A DNA stretch of 14,421 nucleotides from Stramenopiles sp. TOSAG23-3 (Eukaryota; Sar), in the NCBI GenBank assembly GCA_900128585.1, contig LT642568.1, forward strand, positions 1-14,421. The letters are read 5' to 3'. The first letter of the stretch is position 1. Every line of letters begins with the position of its first letter. The notes beneath the pieces are model-generated. The model was given only the letters and a program-made list of their open reading frames with translations, was not told where the DNA came from and searched no databases. Below, in pieces: positions 7,651 to 14,421 of the stretch. Position numbers and translations under genes: made by a program.

Positions 7651-7800
7651 AGAGATAGTCGGTACCCCAGTGTACGCGAGATGATGGTACAGGCATTCGA
7701 TGGGTAGAGAGTTGTGAAGCTTCCGCGTCGCCCGAAATTCGGGCTTGTTTCGTGTGGAGTGTTTGCCGGTAACAGAGAGGTAACAGTCAAGTGTTTCCCT
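7651..7800. other. GC-rich non-coding patch with inverted repeats
   Basis: By hand count about 52% of these 150 bases are G or C, while the next 60 bases are 32%. No frame codes for anything recognisable. It contains the hairpin GCCCGAA-A-TTCGGGC (7730-7744), and GTACC (7662-7666) can pair with GGTAC (7686-7690). A non-coding RNA is possible, but I recognise no snoRNA, tRNA or snRNA signature. Confidence 0.4.
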
Positions 7801-8070
7801 TTGAATCCATTTACGAATGTCCGTGTGGTAAATCTTTTGTAAACCATTAGGTAAAGATTATGTTTCTGTATTTTTACAAAATGGTCTTCCAATGCCAATA
7901 TATCATATAATACACGATCAAACATTTTTTGAAACACCACCTGCTTCTTTCCATAGTACTATTGCCTTCTGTCGTCCCCTCTGTTACTCAATGTTATGAC
8001 ATTCGCACATAACAATACTGTTAGCATAATTTGTAGTGTTTCAATGCTATCTGTTTTGTAATTACACATT

Positions 8071-8096
8071 CATCTCATCTCTCTCATCTCATCTCC
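8071..8096. repeat. CATCT/CTC pyrimidine-rich microsatellite
   Basis: Repeated CATCT, CTCT and CATCTC units lie in the intergenic DNA. Confidence 0.7.
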
Positions 8097-8176
8097 GATG
8101 ATTTAATAAATATTATTATTAATAAATAAATTTATCTCAGTCAGAAGAATTTAATAAATAAAAAAACACTGTATTT

Positions 8177-8182
8177 TTTATT
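8177..8182 (-). terminator. Candidate polyadenylation signal of the SDR gene
   Basis: AATAAA on the minus strand, about 175 bases past the stop. The region is AT-rich, so this may be chance. Confidence 0.25.
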
Positions 8183-8356
8183 TATGAAGGTATTGCATAT
8201 ATATGAAGCGCGACACCCCAAAAATAATGGAATAAACGAGACAATTAAGTTTTCCTGAAGATAAACGCACGATATCTATACACTTGCTTCGTCTCCTTAA
8301 CCACCCAACCCCTCGGCTAGCTGCCTTCTGAACCATCGCGAACAGGTAGCTGGTTA

Positions 8357-9526
8357 TTATTTTTTGGCGGAAACTTTTTGGTCTCCGAATACATTTTTTG
8401 GGAATATCTTCTGTTCAATGGCATAGTCCACTTGCTCTTTAATCTTCTCCAAGGACACAGAATCGTGGTTATATACAAAGCCACCATTTTCAGTTATTGC
8501 ACTACCGTCCAAATACAGATGGTTGCTGCTTAGGAGCTCCTTGTCCATATATGGATCCAGTGGAGTGGCACGAATATTTTCATTCTTACACAACTGGTTC
8601 CATGGGGCCATGTGCTTTTCGTTGGCTTCGTCGACAACGCTTGTCAGGTTCAATCGCGCAAAATTGGAAATGAGTTTTCCGTAAAACCCTGTTTGAATAC
8701 CAAATAATTCCCCCAAAATTTTGCTCATTTTACCCTGGGTCGTATCGCCGCGGTCGCATAGGTTCCACACACTATGTTTGGGTAATTGAGTGCAAGCATG
8801 CCAGATCGCGCGCACAACGTCGTCAACGTGGACGGTATTGATTTTCATTTCGGAACCCCACAAAAACGACATTTTCTCTCCTAGCAATTGGTAAGCTGCC
8901 GCTGTAACCACCCGTGGCATGACACCATGGACGTCTGCCTTTCCGTATACGTTTGCTAATCGCAGCACAACTAATGGCAGGGCATCGCCCATGCTGCGAA
9001 GCTCCTCCTCAGCTAGAAGTTTGTACTTTGCGTGCAAAGTCCAGGGCTTTAGAGACCCATCTTCTTTCACTGGGGCTCTTGTTTGGGAAGCGTACACTTG
9101 CCCGGTGGACAATTCGATATACTTTTTCAGCCGCGTTTTGTTGCCGTCTTTGCCATCTAGTGCCATTGCGCGCTTTGCGCATTCGACGCTGAGTACTTGT
9201 ACCCTCTTCTTGTACATATCCTCTTCAAGGCCGTTGCGAGTTTCAGCTGCGCAGTTTACAACGTAGTCAAAGCCATCTTCGGTATTAAACACGTTGTCCA
9301 AATGGGGGGGCTTTGTCAAATCTGATTGGATAAACTCTACCCGAGTGTCTTTAAAACATGCCTCGTGCTCTTCGCTGCAGTATGCAATGACCGGGATTGC
9401 CTTATCAGCAACACGGATATACGATACCATGTTTTGATCCAACAAAAATTTAATAAAGGTTCGGCCAACGTGACCGACGCCTCCCAGAACAAGGACGCGG
9501 GGCAGCGCACTAGTATCCGTTGCCAT
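8357..9526 (-). CDS. NAD(P)-dependent epimerase/dehydratase-like protein (extended SDR), Tyr-to-His at the active site
   Basis: Complete 389-residue Rossmann-fold protein; predicted cytosolic, since no signal or membrane segment is seen. The nucleotide-binding motif GGVGHVG (15-21) fits GxxGxxG. Asp41 at the end of strand 2 favours NAD, SDL (68-70) is the acidic residue near the adenine, and NCAAET (91-96) is the fourth-strand motif. STGQVY (140-145) supplies the active-site Ser/Thr. The expected YxxxK reads HAKYK (165-169), followed by LLAEEEL, so Lys169 is kept but the catalytic Tyr is His165. RLANVYG (189-195) and NTVHVDDVVRAIWHAC (230-245) are typical of extended SDRs. The substrate cannot be deduced; a nucleotide sugar or a sterol-like substrate are both conceivable. 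The ATG at 9526 is the first Met and sits just before the beta-1 strand. The gene is divergent from the cNBD gene at 10294. Confidence 0.9.
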   Translation of the reverse strand: MATDTSALPRVLVLGGVGHVGRTFIKFLLDQNMVSYIRVADKAIPVIAYCSEEHEACFKDTRVEFIQSDLTKPPHLDNVFNTEDGFDYVVNCAAETRNGLEEDMYKKRVQVLSVECAKRAMALDGKDGNKTRLKKYIELSTGQVYASQTRAPVKEDGSLKPWTLHAKYKLLAEEELRSMGDALPLVVLRLANVYGKADVHGVMPRVVTAAAYQLLGEKMSFLWGSEMKINTVHVDDVVRAIWHACTQLPKHSVWNLCDRGDTTQGKMSKILGELFGIQTGFYGKLISNFARLNLTSVVDEANEKHMAPWNQLCKNENIRATPLDPYMDKELLSSNHLYLDGSAITENGGFVYNHDSVSLEKIKEQVDYAIEQKIFPKNVFGDQKVSAKK

Positions 9527-9728
9527 CTTTCCTGTGGGTGTTCCGCTCCAAGGGGTGTGGCTTTAGCAGGTTATTAACTGGCGCGTTGGATCGCTTCAGT
9601 GTTAAAATACTTTCGTCAACATGAAAGTGCTGGGTTTAAAAATAGGTGAGTTTATCAATGATTACACAAAGTTACATATGAAGATGAATTTTTTAACATT
9701 ATTGATTCAGAAGTTCATTCCATTATTA

Positions 9729-9743
9729 ATGATGATGATGATG
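9729..9743. repeat. ATG trinucleotide microsatellite
   Basis: Five tandem ATG units in non-coding DNA. Confidence 0.85.
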
Positions 9744-10147
9744 AAGAAAAAAAAGAAGAGGATAATATGGATTGATGATGATGGACGCTGCTGACTCTCG
9801 ACGACGCCGAATCTTTATTATATTTATCCCATCATAAGCAGAGCATTCGACAATATTGTAATAATAGGGAATAATATCATCAACAATATGGATTAGTACA
9901 TTGCCTATGGTGAAGCAGTTTATTTTAATAAAAAAAAGGCTGGAGATTTTTTTTTATTTAGTGTAGTCCGAAACAATAAAAATAAATACACCAGCACAGC
10001 ATATCAAACTTTGAACGAGATGAATGAACAACAAGGAGGAAGAAGGTCACCATAGCAAAGAAGAGGCGAGGAGGAGGAAGAAGCAAGAGATGTGATGATG
10101 GTATCTTCCGTTGTTTGTGCCTATTGGTACCGTAGAGGAAGAGTGAA

Positions 10148-10186
10148 ATGTTGCCCTTCTTCGTTGCAAGTATAGTTCAAATGTAA
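10148..10186 (+). other. Upstream short open frame before the cNBD gene
   Basis: ATG at 10148, then eleven codons and TAA, ending about 107 bases before the presumed start at 10294 and in a different frame. If it is in the transcript it could lower translation of the main gene. Confidence 0.25.
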
Positions 10187-10293
10187 CTGTCCGTAAAAGT
10201 GAAAACATTATACATCAAATAACCAATACAACAGTGTTTTGTACGGTACCTGGTACAGAGAGAATCTGGGTAAACCTTGAGGTGCCAAGAAGT

Positions 10294-12018
10294 ATGCAAT
10301 CTGCAAAACTTTCCCGGCGGGCAAGTCTCAGCCATTTCCATGGCGCCCCAGCCCCCCTGAAACAGCTTCAGCGTCGTGCAAGTACAACGCACATTGAAAG
10401 TAGCCTTGAGCCTTGGAACGTATCAAAATTGTCGCCTAGCCAACGCCGTAAGCGAAGCGATCTCCTTTGGAAAACCACAGAAACAATCTTACGACTCCAC
10501 GGTAGAATTTTAAAGATGGGGTGGCTATATTGGCAACGGTATATAGCTTTAGAAAAAACGTCCCAGCTTCAAGAGCTTGCTATGACAATAGCAAGCAAGA
10601 CCCAACCGGGAGAGAGGAACGAGTCTCAGCTAGGAACGTTATTAAATTGGCTCAAGCTACTGCATCACCCATTTTTAGAGAAATTTGCAGATGCTAATGA
10701 CCACGAAGGCATGAAAATAATTGCGGAGTGCCTAGAACTAAAACGGTACGAGCGAAATTCTATCTTGTGTTGGCAGACCAACGCCCCTGAACGCGTTTTT
10801 GTCATCTTGTCCGGGGTTGTAGAGTGCTGGTATAATGTGAGCAGAGCAAACATCGCGAAAAGAGTAGAGGAACACTTTGGTTCCACGCATGATTCCATAG
10901 AAATTTGCATGAAAGAATTAGTAGACAAGCGGCAGCAAATGCGGTTCAATCTGCGTAGATCTGGATTTTTTGGTGTCTATCTCAAATCATATAAATCTGG
11001 TAGCGTTCTTGGTGGGTTCGACAACGTCCTACGTCAAGGTACACACTCCAAATATTGCGAAAATCAATTTACTGCTATTACAAGTGGGACTGAAGATTCG
11101 GACGTAGTTTGTCTCAGTTTTCAAAGGTCGTTGTTCAACAGCCGGGTTGTACCACGATTGAGCGCGCATATGTTTTTGAAGAAACGCATAAATTTCCTCT
11201 CCGCCCACCCTTTGTTTGAAAATGTTAGCCCGGTGAAAGTCGGCGCCTTACACCAGATATCTCTGTCAATGAAAGGGCAGACTATTTCTAAAGGCGATGT
11301 CGTCTTACAGTGCTACCCTGGAGAACCGTCGGATATCGTATTTTTGATAGAAGGCAACGTTGAAGCGAGCATCGTGGTCCCCCCCCACCCTCCCGTGAAT
11401 AGAGTCCGAAGGAAAGTTAAATGTGCCATTTTAAGGCGGGGGGAAGTGCTTGGGTTCCCTTCCAAATTTTCTGAAACAGACTGTCAGCAAATAGAATTTG
11501 CCGCTGCCTCCTCCACTTGCAAGCTGTTGCGGTTAAATTATAGAGAATTTTTGGCGTTTATGATGAACCAAAATGACATGAAAATGCTGACCGTTGGAAA
11601 AGGGATTGTCCGCTATGTAGTAAAGAAGCTGGAGACATGGTTGTCCCTCGCCGCGAAAGAATATGATGTGCAAGTACGAACGATGGGCCCTGCAATTGTG
11701 GAACACAAAGCAATGATGCAGAGTCGGTGGAAACAAACAGCCGATTTTGCTTCGGGTGATGAAGTTGTAGAACATTTAGATAAGTTTTTCTTGGAAAATG
11801 AAGGGCGAAAGCGGCCAGATAGGCCGACATTCTTAAGGGCGAAGACATTAAAGATGCAGCACTCGAAACAGCGCGATATGCAAGTATTTCTTCGCAATCT
11901 CTGCTCTGCGAAAAGCTCCGTAACGACGGACAATCGCCCCAGGAAGCCGTCGTTGCTTCCCCCAATTGACCCAAAACAATTTATGATTCTGCAAAAACCA
12001 GCTGGTTCTTTTCCTTAA
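10294..12018 (+). CDS. Protein with two degenerate cyclic-nucleotide-binding domains and two RRAS kinase sites
   Basis: 574 residues from the first in-frame ATG. The frame is open back to 10147 but has no earlier ATG. The N-terminus carries two exact RRxS sites, RRAS at 8-11 and 27-30, the PKA/PKG consensus. A Trp/Leu-rich helical region (about 50-140) leads to cNBD 1 (about 139-290), which has the FVILSGVVECWY core, a roughly 50-residue insertion before the next strand, and a cassette GSVLGGFDNVL without Glu or Arg. cNBD 2 (about 320-425) has GDVVLQCYPGEPSDIVFLIE and GNVEAS, and its cassette RGEVLGFPSKF also lacks the FGE...R pattern. The C-terminus is basic and Pro-rich. Overall it resembles cNBD proteins of flagellated cells (CNBD2-like), but orthology is not established. 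Cyclic-nucleotide binding may be lost or altered. It has no kinase or channel domain. The stop is TAA. Confidence 0.85.
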   Translation: MQSAKLSRRASLSHFHGAPAPLKQLQRRASTTHIESSLEPWNVSKLSPSQRRKRSDLLWKTTETILRLHGRILKMGWLYWQRYIALEKTSQLQELAMTIASKTQPGERNESQLGTLLNWLKLLHHPFLEKFADANDHEGMKIIAECLELKRYERNSILCWQTNAPERVFVILSGVVECWYNVSRANIAKRVEEHFGSTHDSIEICMKELVDKRQQMRFNLRRSGFFGVYLKSYKSGSVLGGFDNVLRQGTHSKYCENQFTAITSGTEDSDVVCLSFQRSLFNSRVVPRLSAHMFLKKRINFLSAHPLFENVSPVKVGALHQISLSMKGQTISKGDVVLQCYPGEPSDIVFLIEGNVEASIVVPPHPPVNRVRRKVKCAILRRGEVLGFPSKFSETDCQQIEFAAASSTCKLLRLNYREFLAFMMNQNDMKMLTVGKGIVRYVVKKLETWLSLAAKEYDVQVRTMGPAIVEHKAMMQSRWKQTADFASGDEVVEHLDKFFLENEGRKRPDRPTFLRAKTLKMQHSKQRDMQVFLRNLCSAKSSVTTDNRPRKPSLLPPIDPKQFMILQKPAGSFP

Positions 12019-12561
12019 AATAGACTGCCCAGTTGATTTTATAAAAGGAATTGTAATCAAAGTTCCCCTCCTTCAAAGCATTCGTAAACTTGATCTTCCT
12101 TTTATAGAAGTACGTCTTATCAAAAATCAAATACCAAGGACCGGGAAAAATGTGTATTTTTGCAGTATTTTAGTTGCCATTTAAATTTAATCGCAGTTCA
12201 TGAAGGAATGTAAGCTTGAATGTCTAAATCTAGATTTCAGTTCGCAGTACATTAATTTAAAAACAAAAAAATTGGCTGTTATTTATAAGTGTAATTAAAT
12301 TTAGCTTCCTCATACCCTAATTCTAACTTGGTTCTGTAATTTTGTTTCATTAGTCCTAACAGTAATTTTAATTACTTAAATATCAGGGCCAATTTTCTTG
12401 TTTTTAATTTAATTTTACACTTTAAAATAACACACCCAGCCACTTTTTAAAAAAAATTAATGGCCAGTAATGATCTTAATTAAAAGATCGCGAGTATAAA
12501 TTTGTTTAAATCGAGGAGCTACTGCCGGCGCCTTTACCGGACCACGGTCACTAGCGTCTAA
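12019..12561. other. Intergenic region between convergent cNBD and methyltransferase genes
   Basis: AT-rich 3' UTR sequence with no credible gene. It contains the palindrome AAATCTAGATTT (12226-12237), the inverted repeat GATCTT/AAGATC (12472-12489), and a short GC-rich patch (about 12521-12559) just past the methyltransferase stop that includes GCCGGCGCC. Confidence 0.6.
12472..12489. repeat. Short inverted repeat between convergent genes
   Basis: GATCTT, a six-base spacer AATTAA, then AAGATC; a perfect 6-bp stem. It could fold in the 3' UTR of either gene, but is weak. Confidence 0.5.
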
Positions 12562-13488
12562 TTATTTTGGGCAGTGCACTTTTCTGTTAAAACCAACACT
12601 ACTCGATTTCTTCAGTTTGAATTTTCCTAAAGATGGCGAACCGAACGCGACCAGGTCATAATCCTGGAGAATATCTTCGTAATGCAATTTTTTTAAACGC
12701 TTGCTCGTATAATCGTGCAAAAATACATCTGTTTTTTCTGAGATGTATGGAATAATCGCCTTCGCTATTTCTGGGCGATTGCTACCATCAATGAGAACTA
12801 CATCTGGATTAACAATACATAACGTTTTTAAAAATTCACTGTGCTGAACATCTTTTGGTTTACAATGCACATTTACACCAGGGGGGATATGTTGCTGCAG
12901 CGAGTTGCACCATGCCATTGAATCGGCTTCTATAGTGTCATAACGCTTTGTACATTGACTATAATATATTGTACTGACGCCGGCGCCAAACTCCAACACG
13001 TGTGATTCTGGCCGCAAATGGCGCATTAAAAGCCTGATTTCTGGCCGGAACATCATTGGGCAAAGTTTAGAACTTCTTCCCCACAATATTTTTTTGCCTG
13101 AAATGCACGCATCGGGGCACACATCATTAAAGATCCAGCCTTTCTTTTTCTTCAACGATTCTGCCCACAGGTTATTATTTTGAAACCATACTATTTCGTC
13201 GCTGCCTGGTTGTATTGTCGGCTTCCTGTGGTTGTTGTAGGCAAGAGCATTTTCTATTATAACGGAGATTTCGCTTTTGAATTCTTTTCCTGAAAGAAAC
13301 CGCTTCACTTGCAAAGCGGACACGGGTTTTGTTTTATCAATCCACTGCTCTACACCCGTCAAAGGCTTCTTCGTAGCAATGCTTTCTGTTTGTAAATTCA
13401 TTTCTGGGCGGGGAAAATAATACATTTGAAACCCAATACCAAACAGAAAAGAAGCGAACATCAATATGAAAGTATTCTTTGTAGTCAT
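12562..13488 (-). CDS. Type II membrane-anchored class I SAM-dependent methyltransferase-like protein
   Basis: 308 residues, complete. A short N-terminus (MTTKN) is followed by a hydrophobic segment (6-25), giving a type II signal anchor with the catalytic part in the ER/Golgi lumen. A Lys/Ser-rich stem (31-115) follows. The Rossmann methyltransferase core has motif I VLEFGAGVSTIYYSQ (164-178, E/DxGxGxST), motif II TIEAD (185-189), DVVLIDGSNRPE (229-240) as motif IV, and VFLHDY (255-260). This arrangement resembles lumenal methyltransferase-like proteins proposed to act on glycans. The acceptor cannot be deduced. Cys124, Cys128, Cys143 and others suit an oxidising lumen. The ATG at 13488 follows a run of Gs on the coding strand, with no in-frame Met further upstream before it. 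The neighbouring phosphatase is on the same strand but about 490 bases away, so the two look independent. Confidence 0.85.
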   Translation of the reverse strand: MTTKNTFILMFASFLFGIGFQMYYFPRPEMNLQTESIATKKPLTGVEQWIDKTKPVSALQVKRFLSGKEFKSEISVIIENALAYNNHRKPTIQPGSDEIVWFQNNNLWAESLKKKKGWIFNDVCPDACISGKKILWGRSSKLCPMMFRPEIRLLMRHLRPESHVLEFGAGVSTIYYSQCTKRYDTIEADSMAWCNSLQQHIPPGVNVHCKPKDVQHSEFLKTLCIVNPDVVLIDGSNRPEIAKAIIPYISEKTDVFLHDYTSKRLKKLHYEDILQDYDLVAFGSPSLGKFKLKKSSSVGFNRKVHCPK

Positions 13489-13981
13489 GCCCCCGCCCCC
13501 CCAATCGCCGGCAGGGCAATGAAAGTTGTTAGATTGTGCTACAGTTTACGATTCGTTTTAAATGGAGTCTCTCGCATGACGTGCCACAAACATTTCTTAT
13601 TTGTGTCTTCGGGGCTGTGCCATTACAAAGCATTATAGATCAGTTTTGAAAATTGCTTTTTGATCCTCCTTACAATTTTTAACCAATAATAATAATAAAA
13701 TAATTTCTTATTTTTCTTACTCCCTTTTTTTTTATTTTATATATAAGTACCGGTAAGCTGCTCTTCTACTACTCTATAATATTTTATAGAGAGAAGAGAA
13801 GAAGAAAGAAGAAGATGAGAACACGACCGCGATAAAATAAATAAAATATTAATATCTGAATCACCCACCGTGGTGATGATACTTACTTACACTAAGTGAA
13901 AAGAAGAACGTTTGAAAAATCATCAAAAATGCTATTCCGACCGAAGGTACTGACTAGACGACTGTGAAACCATCTTATTTA
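13489..13981. other. Intergenic region between methyltransferase and phosphatase genes
   Basis: It holds the methyltransferase promoter/leader and the phosphatase 3' UTR. On the coding (minus) strand the bases just before the methyltransferase ATG are two G-runs (plus-strand C5 and C7, 13490-13502). Further on are an AAT repeat (13685-13698), a bulged hairpin (13761-13798) and a GA-rich stretch (about 13789-13818). No gene was recognised. Confidence 0.6.
13761..13798. repeat. Bulged inverted repeat (15 bp of stem)
   Basis: CTCTATAA (13772-13779) pairs perfectly with TTATAGAG (13784-13791) around a TATT loop. After a four-base bulge (ACTA, 13768-13771), CTCTTCT (13761-13767) pairs with AGAAGAG (13792-13798). 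It is the strongest fold seen in the non-coding DNA of the window. Confidence 0.7.
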
Positions 13982-14421
13982 CTATGCAAAAGTAAATTGG
14001 AGATTCTTTAGCATTGCTTGAAACCCTTTATTGGGTTTGATTTGTGGCCTTCTTCTTCTTGTATACTTGAATGCATCTTCGAATGGAATCTTTCGAACGT
14101 TCATCAAATATCCGATCACCACGGCCGCAGAGCGTGAGATGCCTGCCTGGCAATGCACAAGTACGCCCTTATTCTTTGAACGATGCTTATCGATAAACTG
14201 GAAGATAGGGCCCAATGCCGATTTTAGTTTCATTGCACACTGCGGGTCATCGCGAATCTGAAATGTAATTAAATCCATATTTTTACTTGCTGCCTTTTGC
14301 AAGACAATTCGTGTTGAATTTAAACAACTTAAATCTACTATGCCACCAATATTTGCTTCTTCTAAATTTTCGATTGTTACAGCCCGACAAGAGCTAAGGT
14401 AAAAATTTGGCAAAATTTTAG
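13982..14421 (-). CDS. Atypical dual-specificity protein phosphatase (5' partial at window end)
   Basis: Predicted to remove phosphate from Ser/Thr and Tyr through a Cys-phosphate intermediate. The frame has no ATG before the window end (reading K-I-L-P-N-F-Y-L), so the first codons lie outside; about 145 residues are visible. Numbering from the Leu codon at 14413: PNFYLSS (2-8) is the usual DUSP strand near the N-terminus, Asp55 or Asp56 in IRDDP is the general acid, HCQAGISRS (87-95) is the HCxxGxxR loop with Cys88 and Arg94, and GYLM (101-104) is the DSP signature. The protein ends about 40 residues later, as expected for a single-domain DUSP. No kinase-docking (CH2) domain is visible, which suggests the atypical group, though an N-terminal extension beyond the window cannot be excluded. 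The stop is TAG. Confidence 0.93.
   Translation of the reverse strand, partial: KILPNFYLSSCRAVTIENLEEANIGGIVDLSCLNSTRIVLQKAASKNMDLITFQIRDDPQCAMKLKSALGPIFQFIDKHRSKNKGVLVHCQAGISRSAAVVIGYLMNVRKIPFEDAFKYTRRRRPQIKPNKGFQAMLKNLQFTFA

Larger units (their letters stand above)
7602..8356. other. Intergenic region between convergent uL23 and SDR genes
   Basis: It contains a GC-rich patch at 7651-7800, described separately. After it come AT-rich sequence, a pyrimidine-rich tandem CATCT/CTC stretch (8071-8096), and AT repeats with AATAAATA (about 8103-8160). A reverse-strand AATAAA (plus-strand TTTATT, 8177-8182) may serve the SDR gene. The reverse open frame at 7632-7940 starts with GTG and is not credible. 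Confidence 0.6.
9527..10293. other. Divergent intergenic/leader region between SDR and cNBD genes
   Basis: It presumably holds both promoters. Visible: a five-unit ATG repeat (9729-9743), T and A runs (about 9923-9960), and a purine-rich stretch (about 10030-10100). A short upstream frame, ATG at 10148 to TAA at 10186 (12 codons), precedes the cNBD start. At 9621 an ATG leads into AG|GTGAGT (9644-9650), a consensus splice donor, discussed as a possible first exon. Nothing else is recognised. Confidence 0.6.

Noticed and set aside
7690-7800. snoRNA-like box C (ATGATGG) in the GC-rich patch
   Set aside because: One mismatch to box C and no CTGA box D at a suitable distance.
7632-7940. Reverse-strand open frame of 102 codons downstream of uL23
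   Set aside because: It starts with GTG, crosses the GC-rich patch and AT-rich DNA alike, and shows no domain.
9946-9961. T-rich tract plus TTTAG as acceptor for the GTGAGT donor at 9646
   Set aside because: Although it looks the best as an acceptor, joining here gives an immediate in-frame TAG.
10234-10293. Start of the cNBD gene at GTG 10234
   Set aside because: A eukaryotic nuclear gene is expected to start at ATG; the first in-frame ATG is 10294. The extra codons would be coding only if an upstream exon is spliced on.
14411-14413. TTG at 14413 as the start of the phosphatase
   Set aside because: This is a Leu codon inside the conserved DUSP strand; the frame continues past the window end, so the true start is outside.

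Overview
The window is nuclear DNA from a flagellated, intron-poor microbial eukaryote that uses the standard genetic code (TAA, TAG and TGA all end genes here). Eukaryotic features are a eukaryotic-type ribosomal protein uL23 (RPL23A), an axonemal dynein heavy chain, a CaMK-type protein kinase and a dual-specificity phosphatase. Coding sequence is about 45-50% GC and intergenic DNA is AT-rich with microsatellites. All six complete or nearly complete coding regions can be read without an intron. Long intronless genes, motile-cilium genes and a variant (HGD) CaMK-like kinase would fit a heterokont such as a labyrinthulomycete. That placement is a guess from style, not a demonstrated fact.

Layout, left to right. 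(1) Positions 1-2943 (+) hold the C-terminal third of the motor of an axonemal, probably outer-arm beta-type, dynein heavy chain, cut by the window start. (2) Positions 3492-6314 (+) encode a 940-residue multidomain kinase. Its order is: Arg-rich N-terminus with a membrane segment, CaMK-type catalytic domain, CaMKII-like autoinhibitory/calmodulin-binding segment, disordered linker, degenerate centrin-like EF-hand pair, two cyclic-nucleotide-binding domains (cNBDs), and a poly-acidic tail. (3) Positions 7182-7601 (+) encode ribosomal protein uL23. (4) Positions 8357-9526 (-) encode an NAD(P)-binding extended-SDR epimerase/dehydratase-like protein with His at the catalytic Tyr position, convergent with uL23. 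(5) Positions 10294-12018 (+) encode a protein with two degenerate cNBDs and two perfect RRAS (PKA/PKG consensus) sites at its N-terminus. (6) Positions 12562-13488 (-) encode a type II membrane-anchored class I SAM methyltransferase-like protein, probably of the secretory pathway. (7) Positions 13982-14421 (-) encode an atypical dual-specificity phosphatase whose first codons lie past the window end.

Three of the seven genes fit motile-cilium or cyclic-nucleotide signalling: the dynein, the kinase with cNBDs, and the cNBD protein carrying kinase consensus sites. The phosphatase could belong to the same theme. Gene order in such eukaryotes is not operonic, so this is a hypothesis only. The most unusual object is the kinase at 3492-6314. 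It joins a CaMK catalytic core, a calmodulin-type autoinhibitory helix, EF-hand remnants and C-terminal cyclic-nucleotide sensors on what looks like an organelle-membrane anchor.

The six intergenic stretches (about 490-870 bases each) contain simple repeats, a few inverted repeats, and one GC-rich non-coding patch (7651-7800). No tRNA, rRNA, CRISPR array or transposon was recognised.
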